From the NCBI RefSeq assembly GCF_017848645.1, contig NZ_JAFEIF010000036.1:1-64000 (forward strand): DNA of 64,000 nt, written 5' to 3'. The notes below the pieces were generated by a model. It searched no databases. It had not been told where the DNA came from and saw only the letters and a list, made by a program, of their open reading frames with translations. Below, one piece after another: positions 36,692 to 45,159 of this stretch. Origin of the DNA: Limnohabitans sp. Lineage in GTDB: Bacteria; Pseudomonadota; Gammaproteobacteria; Burkholderiales; Burkholderiaceae_C. A program made the position numbers and the translations under genes. Each line of letters starts with the position of its first letter. Within the stretch, counting starts at the first letter, position 1.

Positions 36692-37432
36692 ATGGCCCGA
36701 CCCCGACGTGATGCCCCCAGTCCAGAATCCTTGCGATCCCCGATGCCGGTGTTGCGTCCGGTCTCGCGCGACTCGGTGCAGGATCGCATTTATGCCGAAC
36801 TCTCAGACGCCTTGATTTGCGGTCGCCTGCAGGGCGGGCAAACCCTTCAGATCAGGGACTTGGCCGAGGCCTTTCACACCAGTGTGATGCCCGTGCGCGA
36901 GGCCTTGCGGCGCTTGGTGGCCGAGGGTGCTTTGGAGTCCGCAACGCAGCGACCCGTTCGTGTGCCACACCTGTCGGTTCAGCGACTCGACGATATCCAC
37001 CAGGCCCGGCTTTTGGTGGAAGGGCACGCGGCTGAAATGGCGGCCGTGCGTGCAGATGATCATTTGTTGGCCGCACTTGAATTGGCCGATGCCGAGTTTT
37101 CACGCGCGCTGCAAACGGGTGATGTCGAGGCCGAATTGCAGGCCAATCGGCGCTTCCATTTCACGCTGTATGAGGCGGCTCAGTCACCCACATTGCTGTC
37201 CATGATTCGCAGTTTGTGGCTGCAAAGCGGTCCTTATGTGCGGGTGGCCGTGGCCCATCACAAGCCCGAGCAGGGCGCACCACGGACTTTGCACCACCAT
37301 GGCCTGATGCAGGCATTGGCCCAAGGAGACGCGCAAGCCGCTCGACGGGAACTGGAGGCTGATCTGGATTGGGCCTGGCGCTTGATGCAAGGCCAAGTGG
37401 GCCAACAGGCAGAGGCATCTGGCCCCATGTGA
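36692..37432 (+). CDS. GntR family regulator with FCD domain
   Basis: Winged HTH (LAEAFHTSVMPVREALRRLVAEGALE) and C-terminal FCD-like helices (ANRRFHFTLYEAAQSPTLLSMIRSLW). Confidence 0.93.
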   Translation: MARPRRDAPSPESLRSPMPVLRPVSRDSVQDRIYAELSDALICGRLQGGQTLQIRDLAEAFHTSVMPVREALRRLVAEGALESATQRPVRVPHLSVQRLDDIHQARLLVEGHAAEMAAVRADDHLLAALELADAEFSRALQTGDVEAELQANRRFHFTLYEAAQSPTLLSMIRSLWLQSGPYVRVAVAHHKPEQGAPRTLHHHGLMQALAQGDAQAARRELEADLDWAWRLMQGQVGQQAEASGPM

Positions 37433-37442
37433 AGCGCCCAGT

Positions 37443-37471
37443 AAAAAGCCCACCTTTTGGGTGGGCTTTTT
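37443..37471 (+). terminator. Rho-independent terminator (gntR)
   Basis: AAAAAGCCCACC-TTTTG-GGTGGGCTTTTT. Confidence 0.88.
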
Positions 37472-37483
37472 GCTTTGTTGATT

Positions 37484-37559
37484 TGGCTCCTCAACCTGGG
37501 CTCGAACCAGGGACCTACGGATTAACAGTCCGGCGCTCTACCGACTGAGCTATTGAGGA
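37484..37559 (-). tRNA. tRNA-Asn (anticodon GTT), CCA encoded
   Basis: Minus strand TCCTCAATAGCTCAGTCGGTAGAGCGCCGGACTGTTAATCCGTAGGTCCCTGGTTCGAGCCCAGGTTGAGGAGCCA, full cloverleaf. Confidence 0.97.
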
Positions 37560-37638
37560 ACAGCTTTGAATTATAGAGCGATTTTTAGTCTGTTTTGAGA
37601 GGGGCCGCAGATTTTTTGAAAATCATGCAGCCCTGGTT

Positions 37639-39849
37639 TCAGAAGCTGGCCTTGACCGCCACACGCAGTGTGCGCGGTGCGCCTGCATACAGGTAGTAGT
37701 GGCCATATTGCTTGGGCGACTCGCGCCAGTAACGGCGGTCGGCCAGGTTGTCGATGGCCAGCGTCCACTGCGTGCGCGTGCCATGGATGCGCGTGTCGTA
37801 ATGTGTGGCCAAGTCGAGCGTGGTCCAGGCGGGCAGTTGGATGACGCCATCCTCGGTGACGCGGCGTGTGCCTTCGTGGTTCAAGCGCAAGCTGCTGCGC
37901 AGACCGGGGACGCCTGCGAAGCGGTATTGCCCCATGGCGCGCAAACTCATGCGCGGCACGTTCAGGGCACGTTGGCCGTTCACGCTGGGGTCAATCTCAG
38001 CCGCTTGACGCTTGGCATCGGTCCAGGTGGTGGCGATGTCCCATTGCCATTGCGCCTGGGTCAGGCCTGCCGACAACTCAAGGCCTCTGTGGCGGGCTTG
38101 GCCGTCGATTTTTCGGGTGCAGGTGTTGGCCTCGTCGCAAGCGCCTTCGTCGCCCGCCACGGGGCGGGTGATGTCAAACCAGCTCGCTTGCCAGCGCGTG
38201 CGTGCCCATTGGCCTTTGACGCCGATCTCAAACTGCTCGCTGCGCAGCGCGGGCAGGGCTTGTCCGGCGTTGGTGTAGCGGCTGCGGTTGGGCGCGACGT
38301 CGGTTTCAATGCCTTCGCCGTAGCTGCCGTAGACCAGGTAGGCGGGCGTGATCTGGTGTGTCAGGGCCAGCCAGGGGGTGTTGAAGCTGCGCACGTCTTG
38401 CACCGCGCGGCTGCCATCGGTGCGCTCGCTGGCGCGGTTCAGGCGTGTGTGGCGCAAGCCTAGCCACAGGGCGGTTTGCGCGCTCAACTCGATGCGGTCG
38501 CGCAGAGCGATTTCGGTGGTGTATTCGCTGCGCTGGGTGTTCAGGTCACCGGGTGTGGGCTGGGCCTCGGGGCTGTCGGATGTGCCGTCGATGTTGCCCG
38601 TGCCCGCCCAGTTATAGGCTTGCATGGCCGAGGGGCGGTCCAGCAAGCGGCTGCGCATGATGCTCAGCCCCAGGTGGTGGCGCAGACCGGCCAGTTGCGC
38701 GGAGCCATGGAGTTCGCTTTGCAGCGCATCGCTGCTGCGGCGTTCGTTGTCGCTGCGGTAGTCGTAGAGGTCAAAGCCGCCGTTGCTGCAGTACTTGTCG
38801 CCAACCCAGTCGCCACTGGGCGTGGTGCAGCCAAAGGCATAGCTCAATCGGTCGTCGGTGCGCAAGCGTTGTGCGCCGTATTGCGTGGTCCACAACCAGC
38901 CGCCGTCGAGGTTTTGCTTGAAGCGCAAGCTGCCCGTGGTGCCCGCAAAAACGCCGGGCACCGACCAAACCTGTCGCGTGATGTTGCGCTGGCCATCGAC
39001 GGTGGCTGGCAGGGAGGGCACACCGTTGAGCGGGTCGGTCGCATTGGCCAACAAGCTGTATGCGTTCACGCCCATTTGCTGGCGTTCGCTGCGCTCGATT
39101 TCCCACTCCAAGCGGCTGTCAGGCGTGAGCCGCCAGTCCATGGCCAAGGCGAAAAGGTGGCGGTGGCCTTCGGTGTTTCGGATGTACGGGTCCAGGTTTT
39201 CATAGGCGGCGTTGAAGCGGTAGCCCAGTGCCTGGTCCTGGCCAAAACGGCCGCCCAGGTCCAGCGCGATGCTGCTGCTGTGGCCCGGGCCGAAACTGGC
39301 GCTGACATCGCGCACGGTGGTGTTTTGGGCCGAGGGCGGGCGTTTGACCACGTAGTTGACCAAGCCGCCCGGGGCGCTGGTGCCCGCCTGAATGCCGCTG
39401 GTGCCTTTGAACAACTCGATGCGTTCCTTGTTGTCCATTCCAATCATGGTTTCGGCCGAGATCGGCAAGCCTTCGCGGCGGTAGTTGTAGCGGTTGTCCA
39501 GCGTGTAGCCGCGCACGCTCAGGCTGTCCCAATAGGCGGGCGAGTTGTAGCTGTCGGCCACGCTGGCATGGAGGCGCAAGGCATCCGACACGCGTTGCGC
39601 ACCGATGTCTTGTAGGGTTTGCCGATCGATGGTGACGGCGCTGAATGGCGCCTGGCGCAGCGGCACATCGCCAAAGCCGCTGACCTGTGAGGGCGCGGTG
39701 TCGGTGATGGTGATGTCGGTCAGGCCTTGTGCGGCGAGCCCGGTGGCGCTCAAAAGTGCGATGGCGCTGGCAACGTGGGTGGCGCGACAAGCCAGGCGGC
39801 CGGTAGACCGGCGCGAGCGAGATGAAAAGATGGGCGAAAAAAATGCCAC
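37639..39849 (-). CDS. TonB-dependent outer-membrane receptor (siderophore-receptor-like)
   Basis: Plug domain (SLSVRGYTLDNRYNYRREGLPISAETMIGMDNKERIELFKGTSGIQAGTSAPGGLVNYVVKRP) and C-terminal beta-strand ending ASF. Confidence 0.94.
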   Translation of the reverse strand: MAFFSPIFSSRSRRSTGRLACRATHVASAIALLSATGLAAQGLTDITITDTAPSQVSGFGDVPLRQAPFSAVTIDRQTLQDIGAQRVSDALRLHASVADSYNSPAYWDSLSVRGYTLDNRYNYRREGLPISAETMIGMDNKERIELFKGTSGIQAGTSAPGGLVNYVVKRPPSAQNTTVRDVSASFGPGHSSSIALDLGGRFGQDQALGYRFNAAYENLDPYIRNTEGHRHLFALAMDWRLTPDSRLEWEIERSERQQMGVNAYSLLANATDPLNGVPSLPATVDGQRNITRQVWSVPGVFAGTTGSLRFKQNLDGGWLWTTQYGAQRLRTDDRLSYAFGCTTPSGDWVGDKYCSNGGFDLYDYRSDNERRSSDALQSELHGSAQLAGLRHHLGLSIMRSRLLDRPSAMQAYNWAGTGNIDGTSDSPEAQPTPGDLNTQRSEYTTEIALRDRIELSAQTALWLGLRHTRLNRASERTDGSRAVQDVRSFNTPWLALTHQITPAYLVYGSYGEGIETDVAPNRSRYTNAGQALPALRSEQFEIGVKGQWARTRWQASWFDITRPVAGDEGACDEANTCTRKIDGQARHRGLELSAGLTQAQWQWDIATTWTDAKRQAAEIDPSVNGQRALNVPRMSLRAMGQYRFAGVPGLRSSLRLNHEGTRRVTEDGVIQLPAWTTLDLATHYDTRIHGTRTQWTLAIDNLADRRYWRESPKQYGHYYLYAGAPRTLRVAVKASF

Positions 39850-39931
39850 GACGTTATTCCTTCAACGTTATGGCAGGTCGGCTGACTGGGAACGTCATGC
39901 GGCCGAAACCGGACGCCGTTCTTTTGACAAG

Positions 39932-40010
39932 CTTCCCTGCGCGAGGATTACCTCAATCAGGTTCAAAGGGACTTTCTCAGTCGATGGCCTTGCAGCCACC
40001 AACACCCCTA
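39932..40010 (-). promoter_or_regulatory. TPP riboswitch (THI element)
   Basis: Minus strand TAGGGGTGTTGGTGGCTGCAAGGCCATCGACTGAGAAAGTCCCTTTGAACCTGATTGAGGTAATCCTCGCGCAGGGAAG; conserved CTGAGA, CCTTTGAACCTGAT, GTAAT and GCGCAGGGA segments. Confidence 0.93.
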
Positions 40011-40046
40011 GCGAATGCGCCGCAGGATCGCGGCGCGGTGTGGATT

Positions 40047-41084
40047 CTAGGCGATGCCCAAACGCTGGTGCAGCAGCGTGGACGTTGTCGTGTATTGCAG
40101 CAGGGTCTTTTCCTCGGGCCGCATCAGGGCCACGGCACCGAAGGCGGCCAGCGTGGCTTCGTGGAAGCCGCAGAGGATGAGTTTCTTTTTGCCGGGGTAG
40201 GTGTTGATGTCACCCACCGCAAAAATGCCGGGCTCCGAAGTCCCGAAGTTCTCGGTGTTGACCACCAGTTGTTTGCGCTCCATGGCCAGGCCCCATTGCG
40301 CCACGGGCCCCAATTTGGGCGACAGGCCCAGACAGGTTTGCAGCACATCCAGGCTCAGCCATTCGGCTTCGCCTTGCGGGTTGAGCAGTTCCAGCGCTTG
40401 CAGGCGGCCAGCATCGGTGCGCAGACCTGTGGGCTGACCGGCCACAAAGCGCATGCGGCCCCCGCTGCAGGCTTGGCGCATTTGCGCGGTCAAGGCCGGG
40501 TCGGCGCTGAACTGATCGCGGCGGTGCAGCAACGTGACGCTCGCGGCGGCTTGCGGTCCTTGGCACGCATCCAGGCAGGTTTGCAAAGCGCTGTCGCCGT
40601 CGCCCGCCACCACCAGGTGCTGGCCTGCCCAGCTCTGGGGCGAGGGGTGTTCGGCAAAAACTTGTGTGCCTTCAAAAGCCGCCAGGCCATCGAGCACCAT
40701 GCGGCGCGGCACAAAAGCACCTACGCCCGCAGCGATGAACAGGGTGGTGGTGCGAAACGTCTGGCCTGCGCTGGTGGTCACCAGCAGGCGCTGATCGGGC
40801 AGGCGCTCGATGCTGCCCACTTGCTGGCCCAGGTGAAGGGAGGGTTTGAAAGGGGCGATTTGTTGCTGCAGGCGCTCGATCAGTTCGAGGCCGGTGCAAA
40901 ACGGGATGCCCGGGATGTCGTAGATGGGTTTTTGGCCATACAGTTCGGCGCATTGGCCGCCCACATGGGGCAGGGCGTCGACGACATGGCTGTGCACCCC
41001 TTGCAGGCCCAACTGAAAGACCTGAAACAGGCCCACGGGGCCTGCGCCAATGACCAACGCGTCGGTGTCGATGGGGGTGGTCAT
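40047..41084 (-). CDS. Ferredoxin/flavodoxin-NADP reductase, thioredoxin-reductase-like type
   Basis: DALVIGAGPVGLFQVFQLGLQGVHSHVVDALPHVGGQCAELYGQKPIYDIPGIP; GDGDSALQTCLDA; start reassigned to MTTPIDTD. Confidence 0.88.
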   Translation of the reverse strand: MTTPIDTDALVIGAGPVGLFQVFQLGLQGVHSHVVDALPHVGGQCAELYGQKPIYDIPGIPFCTGLELIERLQQQIAPFKPSLHLGQQVGSIERLPDQRLLVTTSAGQTFRTTTLFIAAGVGAFVPRRMVLDGLAAFEGTQVFAEHPSPQSWAGQHLVVAGDGDSALQTCLDACQGPQAAASVTLLHRRDQFSADPALTAQMRQACSGGRMRFVAGQPTGLRTDAGRLQALELLNPQGEAEWLSLDVLQTCLGLSPKLGPVAQWGLAMERKQLVVNTENFGTSEPGIFAVGDINTYPGKKKLILCGFHEATLAAFGAVALMRPEEKTLLQYTTTSTLLHQRLGIA

Positions 41085-41148
41085 GGGGGCGGCTTGCGAT
41101 AAAAAAGGGCCGAGAATTTGGGCCGAATGGTTCGGCCCTTGCAAAGCT

Positions 41149-41478
41149 TCAGCGGATCAGCTCGGCCAGCTTGCCGGTCTTGTCTTTCCATTCGTCGGCG
41201 TTGGGCATGGGGGTTTTGCGCTTGGTGATGCTTTTCCAGCCGGGCAAGAGGGCCAGCTCGGCGTTCAGCTTCGTCATGTGCTGCTGGTCGGCGGGCAGGT
41301 CTTCCTCGGCAAAGATGGCGTTCACGGGGCACTCGGGGATGCACACGGCGCAGTCGATGCACTCATCGGGGTCGATGGTCAGAAAGTTGGGGCCTTCGCG
41401 AAAGCAATCCACAGGGCAGACGTCCACACAGTCGGTGTATTTGCACTGGATACAGGATTCGGAAACAACGTGGGTCAT
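41149..41478 (-). CDS. fdxA: FdxA-type 7Fe ferredoxin
   Basis: [54 protein letters not shown]. Confidence 0.96.
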   Translation of the reverse strand: MTHVVSESCIQCKYTDCVDVCPVDCFREGPNFLTIDPDECIDCAVCIPECPVNAIFAEEDLPADQQHMTKLNAELALLPGWKSITKRKTPMPNADEWKDKTGKLAELIR

Positions 41479-41620
41479 GATGGACTTGGAGTGAAGGAGT
41501 TTTGCGCAGCCAAACCACGCAGAGCATGCATTTTAAGGGGGATTCAGGGGCGCCCGGGCCCCCGGCTGGCGGTGTCTATGAGGCCAGCAGGGCTTTGGGC
41601 TGCAGATCAGAGGGGGCGTT

Positions 41621-42883
41621 TCAGTTGACCAACACGGCCCCCGAGGTCTTGTGGCTGGCCGTGTCTACCAGCACCAGCGCGCCCAAAATGCGCGATTGGG
41701 CAAAGGGCAGGGTGGCCAGCGGCTCTTGCAGGGCCAGCGTGACATGGCCGATGGCGTTGGGGGGCAGTTCGGTGGCATCTTCCTCGGCCAGGGTGTTCAC
41801 GTTCAGGCGGTGCACCACGCGCTGCACCCGGGCCTTGACCCAGCGGTGGCCGTGCAGCGCCCAATAAAGGCGGCCTGCCACCAGCGGTTCGTCGTCCATC
41901 CAGGCGATGGTGGTGCTCAGCTGGCGCTGGCCTTCGGGGCTGCCGTGTTCGGCCAGCAGCCAGTCGCCACGCGACACATCCACCTCGCGGTCGAGCACGA
42001 TGCCTGCGCTGTGGCCTGCGGCTTTGTTTTGCGGCTGGCGGGTGGCCGACAGTACTTGGGACACCACGGCGGTTTGGCCGCTGGGGAAGACCTTGACGGT
42101 CTGGCCTGGCTCGACGCTGCCGGTGGCCACGCGGCCCCAGAACACGCGGCGGCCCTGGGTGGTGACGCCGGAGTCATGAAACTTTTCGACCCACTGCACC
42201 GGGAAGCTGAAGGCCACATCGGTCTCTGCTGACGTGACCGGCAGGTCTTCGAGGATGCTGAGCAGGCTGGGGCCGGTGTAGCCGCACCAGTCGGTTTGGT
42301 CATGGTTCTCGGTGGTCACCACGTTCCAGCCCTTGAGGGCCGACACGGGGACCATGGCGGTGACTGTGATACCTGCTTCTTTGGCAAATTTTTCCAAAGC
42401 GCCCGCAATGTTTTTGTAAGCCACGGCGGCATCGGCCACGGCGTCGAGCTTGTTGATGGCGAACACGATGGACGGCACGCGCAGCAGGTTCACCAGCAGC
42501 GAGTGGCGGCGGGTTTGCGGCAGCAGTTGCAAATTGGGGTTGGCCCAGTCGAGCTTGATGGCGTCGACCAGCACCACGGCAGCGTCAGCGCTGGATGCGG
42601 CCGTGACCATGTTGCGGGTGTACTGCTCGTGGCCGGGTGCGTCGCCGATGATGAATTTGCGCGCGGAGGTGTTGAAGTAGCGGTAGGCCACGTCGATGGT
42701 GATGCCTTGCTCGCGCTCGGCGCTCAAGCCGTCGGTCAGCAGGGCCAAATCGGTTTCACCCGAGCGTTGCACGCCTGCCAGGTGGTCTTGCAGCACGGCC
42801 TTGGTGTCCACCAGCAGGCGGCCAATCAGCGTGCTCTTGCCGTCGTCCACCGAGCCGCAGGTGATGAATTTCAGTGCGTTCAT
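41621..42883 (-). CDS. cysN: Sulfate adenylyltransferase subunit 1
   Basis: ITCGSVDDGKSTLIGRLLVDTK GTPase; DAPGHEQYTRNMVTAASSAD. Confidence 0.96.
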   Translation of the reverse strand: MNALKFITCGSVDDGKSTLIGRLLVDTKAVLQDHLAGVQRSGETDLALLTDGLSAEREQGITIDVAYRYFNTSARKFIIGDAPGHEQYTRNMVTAASSADAAVVLVDAIKLDWANPNLQLLPQTRRHSLLVNLLRVPSIVFAINKLDAVADAAVAYKNIAGALEKFAKEAGITVTAMVPVSALKGWNVVTTENHDQTDWCGYTGPSLLSILEDLPVTSAETDVAFSFPVQWVEKFHDSGVTTQGRRVFWGRVATGSVEPGQTVKVFPSGQTAVVSQVLSATRQPQNKAAGHSAGIVLDREVDVSRGDWLLAEHGSPEGQRQLSTTIAWMDDEPLVAGRLYWALHGHRWVKARVQRVVHRLNVNTLAEEDATELPPNAIGHVTLALQEPLATLPFAQSRILGALVLVDTASHKTSGAVLVN

Positions 42884-43812
42884 TAAAAGTACCCGTCTTT
42901 CTTGCGTTTTTCCATCGAAGCCTCGGACGTCTTGTCGTCCATGCGCGTGGCCCCGCGTTCGCTCACATCGGCGGCCAGCGTTTCGATCACGATCTGCTCA
43001 GGTGTAGAGGCCGTGCTCTCCACCGGGCAGGTGCAGGTGATGTCCCCCACGGTGCGAAAACGCACATCGCGCACCACCACTTCTTCGCCGTCTTTGGGCG
43101 GTGTCAGCGCGGTCACCGGCACCAAGAGGCCCCGGCGGTCCACCACTTCACGTTTGTGGGTGTAGTAGATCGAGGGCAGCGCAATGCGTTCGCGGGCGAT
43201 GTATTGCCACACGTCCAGCTCGGTCCAGTTGCTGATGGGGAACACGCGAAAGTGCTCGCCGGGCTGTAATTTGTGATTGAACAGCGTCCACAGCTCGGGC
43301 CGCTGGGCCTTGGGCTGCCATTGGCCAAAGCTGTCGCGGTGGGAAAAGATGCGTTCCTTGGCGCGGGCTTTTTCTTCGTCGCGGCGGGCACCGCCAATCA
43401 GCGCGTCAAAGCTGAACTCTTCAATCGCTTCGAGCAGCGTGACCGACTGGTGCACATTGCGGCTCTCGCCCGGGTGGGCCAGGCGCACGGTGCCGCGTTT
43501 CATCGAGTCTTCGACGCTGCGCACGATCAGCTCGGCCCCCAGTTCCTGGGCGCGGGCGTCGCGGAAGTCGGTCACTTCCTTGAAGTTGTGGCCGGTGTCG
43601 ATCATGAGCAGGGGATACGGAATGCGCCCCGCTCCGAAGGCTTTTTCGGCGCACTTGAGCATGACCAGCGAGTCCTTGCCGCCCGAAAACAGCAGGGTGG
43701 GGCGCTCGAAAGCGGCGGCGACTTCGCGCAGGATGAAGATGGTTTCTTCTTCCAGCGCGTCCAGGTGGGCATTGCTCAGGGTGTGCAATTCGGTTGGGGT
43801 GGTGGCGGTCAT
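42883..43812 (-). CDS. cysD: Sulfate adenylyltransferase subunit 2
   Basis: LLFSGGKDSLVMLKCAEKAF; SNWTELDVWQYI; DGYF end. Confidence 0.97.
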   Translation of the reverse strand: MTATTPTELHTLSNAHLDALEEETIFILREVAAAFERPTLLFSGGKDSLVMLKCAEKAFGAGRIPYPLLMIDTGHNFKEVTDFRDARAQELGAELIVRSVEDSMKRGTVRLAHPGESRNVHQSVTLLEAIEEFSFDALIGGARRDEEKARAKERIFSHRDSFGQWQPKAQRPELWTLFNHKLQPGEHFRVFPISNWTELDVWQYIARERIALPSIYYTHKREVVDRRGLLVPVTALTPPKDGEEVVVRDVRFRTVGDITCTCPVESTASTPEQIVIETLAADVSERGATRMDDKTSEASMEKRKKDGYF

Positions 43813-43836
43813 GTTGGGTTTTTCGTCAAGGTCTTT

Positions 43837-43910
43837 GTAGGTCGGTGGCTTTAGCCCCGACGTTGTGGGTCATTTCAGGCAGCATGTCGGGGCTGAAGCC
43901 GCCGACCTAC
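43837..43910. repeat. GTAG-headed REP-like palindrome, cysH-cysD spacer
   Basis: GTAGGTCGGTGGCTTTAGCCCCGAC ... GTCGGGGCTGAAGCCGCCGACCTAC, 25-nt arms, two non-Watson-Crick positions. Confidence 0.9.
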
Positions 43911-43916
43911 GGGGAT

Positions 43917-44672
43917 TCAGTGTTTGACGTGCAGCCCACATTCCTTGGCCGCTTCGTCCTCCCACCACCAGCGCCCGGCGCGGAATGCTTCGCCCAGGCT
44001 GATGGCGCGGGTGCAAGGGGCGCAGCCGATGCTTGGGAAAAACTGGTCGTGCAGCGGGTTGTAGTCCACCTGGTTCGTGGCGATGTAGTGCCACACGTCA
44101 CCCCAGGTCCACCTGGCCAGCGGGTTGAACTTGGCCAGGTTTTTGGAGGCTTCTTCGCTGGTGTCGAGCAGGGGCACTTCGGCGCGGGCGTTGGATTGCT
44201 CTTGGCGCAGTCCGGTGATCCAGGCGCGTTGGCCCGTCAAGGCGCGGGCCAGCGGCTCCATCTTGCGGATGCCGCAGCAGGCCTTGCGCAAGTCCATGCT
44301 CTGGTACATCGCATCCTGACCCTTTTCACGCAGGAACTGGATCACAGCTTCCTGCTCAGGGCGGAACACATGGATGGGCGCACGCGAATGCGCCTGCGTG
44401 CGTTCCAGCAGCGCAAGGGTTTCGGCGTGCAGCGCGCCGGTTTCCAGCACAAAGACCGGGATGTCGAGTTGCAGATGGTTGATGAGGTGGGTGATCACCA
44501 CGTCTTCTGCGCCCAGGCTGGAGGCTTGGGTCACGGGCGCAAATTGGGCGGCAGCGCGTTGCAGCAGCGCCTGCGTTTCGGCCAGCTTGGCGGCAAAGTC
44601 AGGGCTGGCTTTGGCGTGCAAATCCGTGGCTTTGGCCGGGGCGGTGCGCGCAGAGAAAAGACTGGAGGTCAT
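43917..44672 (-). CDS. cysH: Assimilatory adenylylsulfate (APS)-type reductase
   Basis: RKACCGIRKMEPL and GCAPCTRAI (CC...CxxC Fe-S ligands); AWITGLRQEQS; start reassigned to MTSSLFSA. Confidence 0.92.
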   Translation of the reverse strand: MTSSLFSARTAPAKATDLHAKASPDFAAKLAETQALLQRAAAQFAPVTQASSLGAEDVVITHLINHLQLDIPVFVLETGALHAETLALLERTQAHSRAPIHVFRPEQEAVIQFLREKGQDAMYQSMDLRKACCGIRKMEPLARALTGQRAWITGLRQEQSNARAEVPLLDTSEEASKNLAKFNPLARWTWGDVWHYIATNQVDYNPLHDQFFPSIGCAPCTRAISLGEAFRAGRWWWEDEAAKECGLHVKH

Positions 44673-44688
44673 GGCAATGATTCTTTTG

Positions 44689-44756
44689 TAGGAGCCCATC
44701 CCGTCGGCGATGGTGCGTGGTCCATTGCGGCCCATCGCCCACGGGGTGGGCTCCTA
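44689..44756. repeat. REP-like palindrome, DUF934-cysH spacer
   Basis: TAGGAGCCCATCCCGTCGGCGATGG ... CCATCGCCCACGGGGTGGGCTCCTA, 25-nt arms, two imperfect positions; preceded by G (GTAGGAGCCC). Confidence 0.9.
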
Positions 44757-44763
44757 AAGGGTT

Positions 44764-45141
44764 TTAGGCAGCCTTGGCAAATGGGGGTTCTGTGCCGACA
44801 GCCGAGCCTTGGTAGAACCCGGCAAAGCGCTCGAACTGGCGCTGCGCCGCCGAGGCGTCCACCCCTTCGCGCAGCACGGCCACGTCAAAACCAGTGCGCT
44901 GCATCTGCACCAGCTGGTCGATCAGCACATCGCCGGTGGCGCGCAATTCGCCCGCAAAGCCCAAACGGCGGCGCAACAAAAAGGCCTGGCTGTAGGCGCG
45001 GCCGTCGGTGAATTTGGGGAATTGCAGGTCGATGCGCGTGATGCCGTTCAGATCGAGGGTGCGAGGGTCGGCGTCGTTGGCCAGTGTGATGACCACAGGC
45101 GATTCAACACCTTGGTGTTCTTGGGCGGAAATGATTTTCAT
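44764..45141 (-). CDS. DUF934 family protein, sulfite-reduction associated
   Basis: LNGITRIDLQFPKFTDGRAYSQAFLLRRRLGFAGELRATGDVLIDQL; between cysI and cysH. Confidence 0.9.
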   Translation of the reverse strand: MKIISAQEHQGVESPVVITLANDADPRTLDLNGITRIDLQFPKFTDGRAYSQAFLLRRRLGFAGELRATGDVLIDQLVQMQRTGFDVAVLREGVDASAAQRQFERFAGFYQGSAVGTEPPFAKAA

Positions 45142-45159
45142 GGTCGGTTTTCCCGGTTT

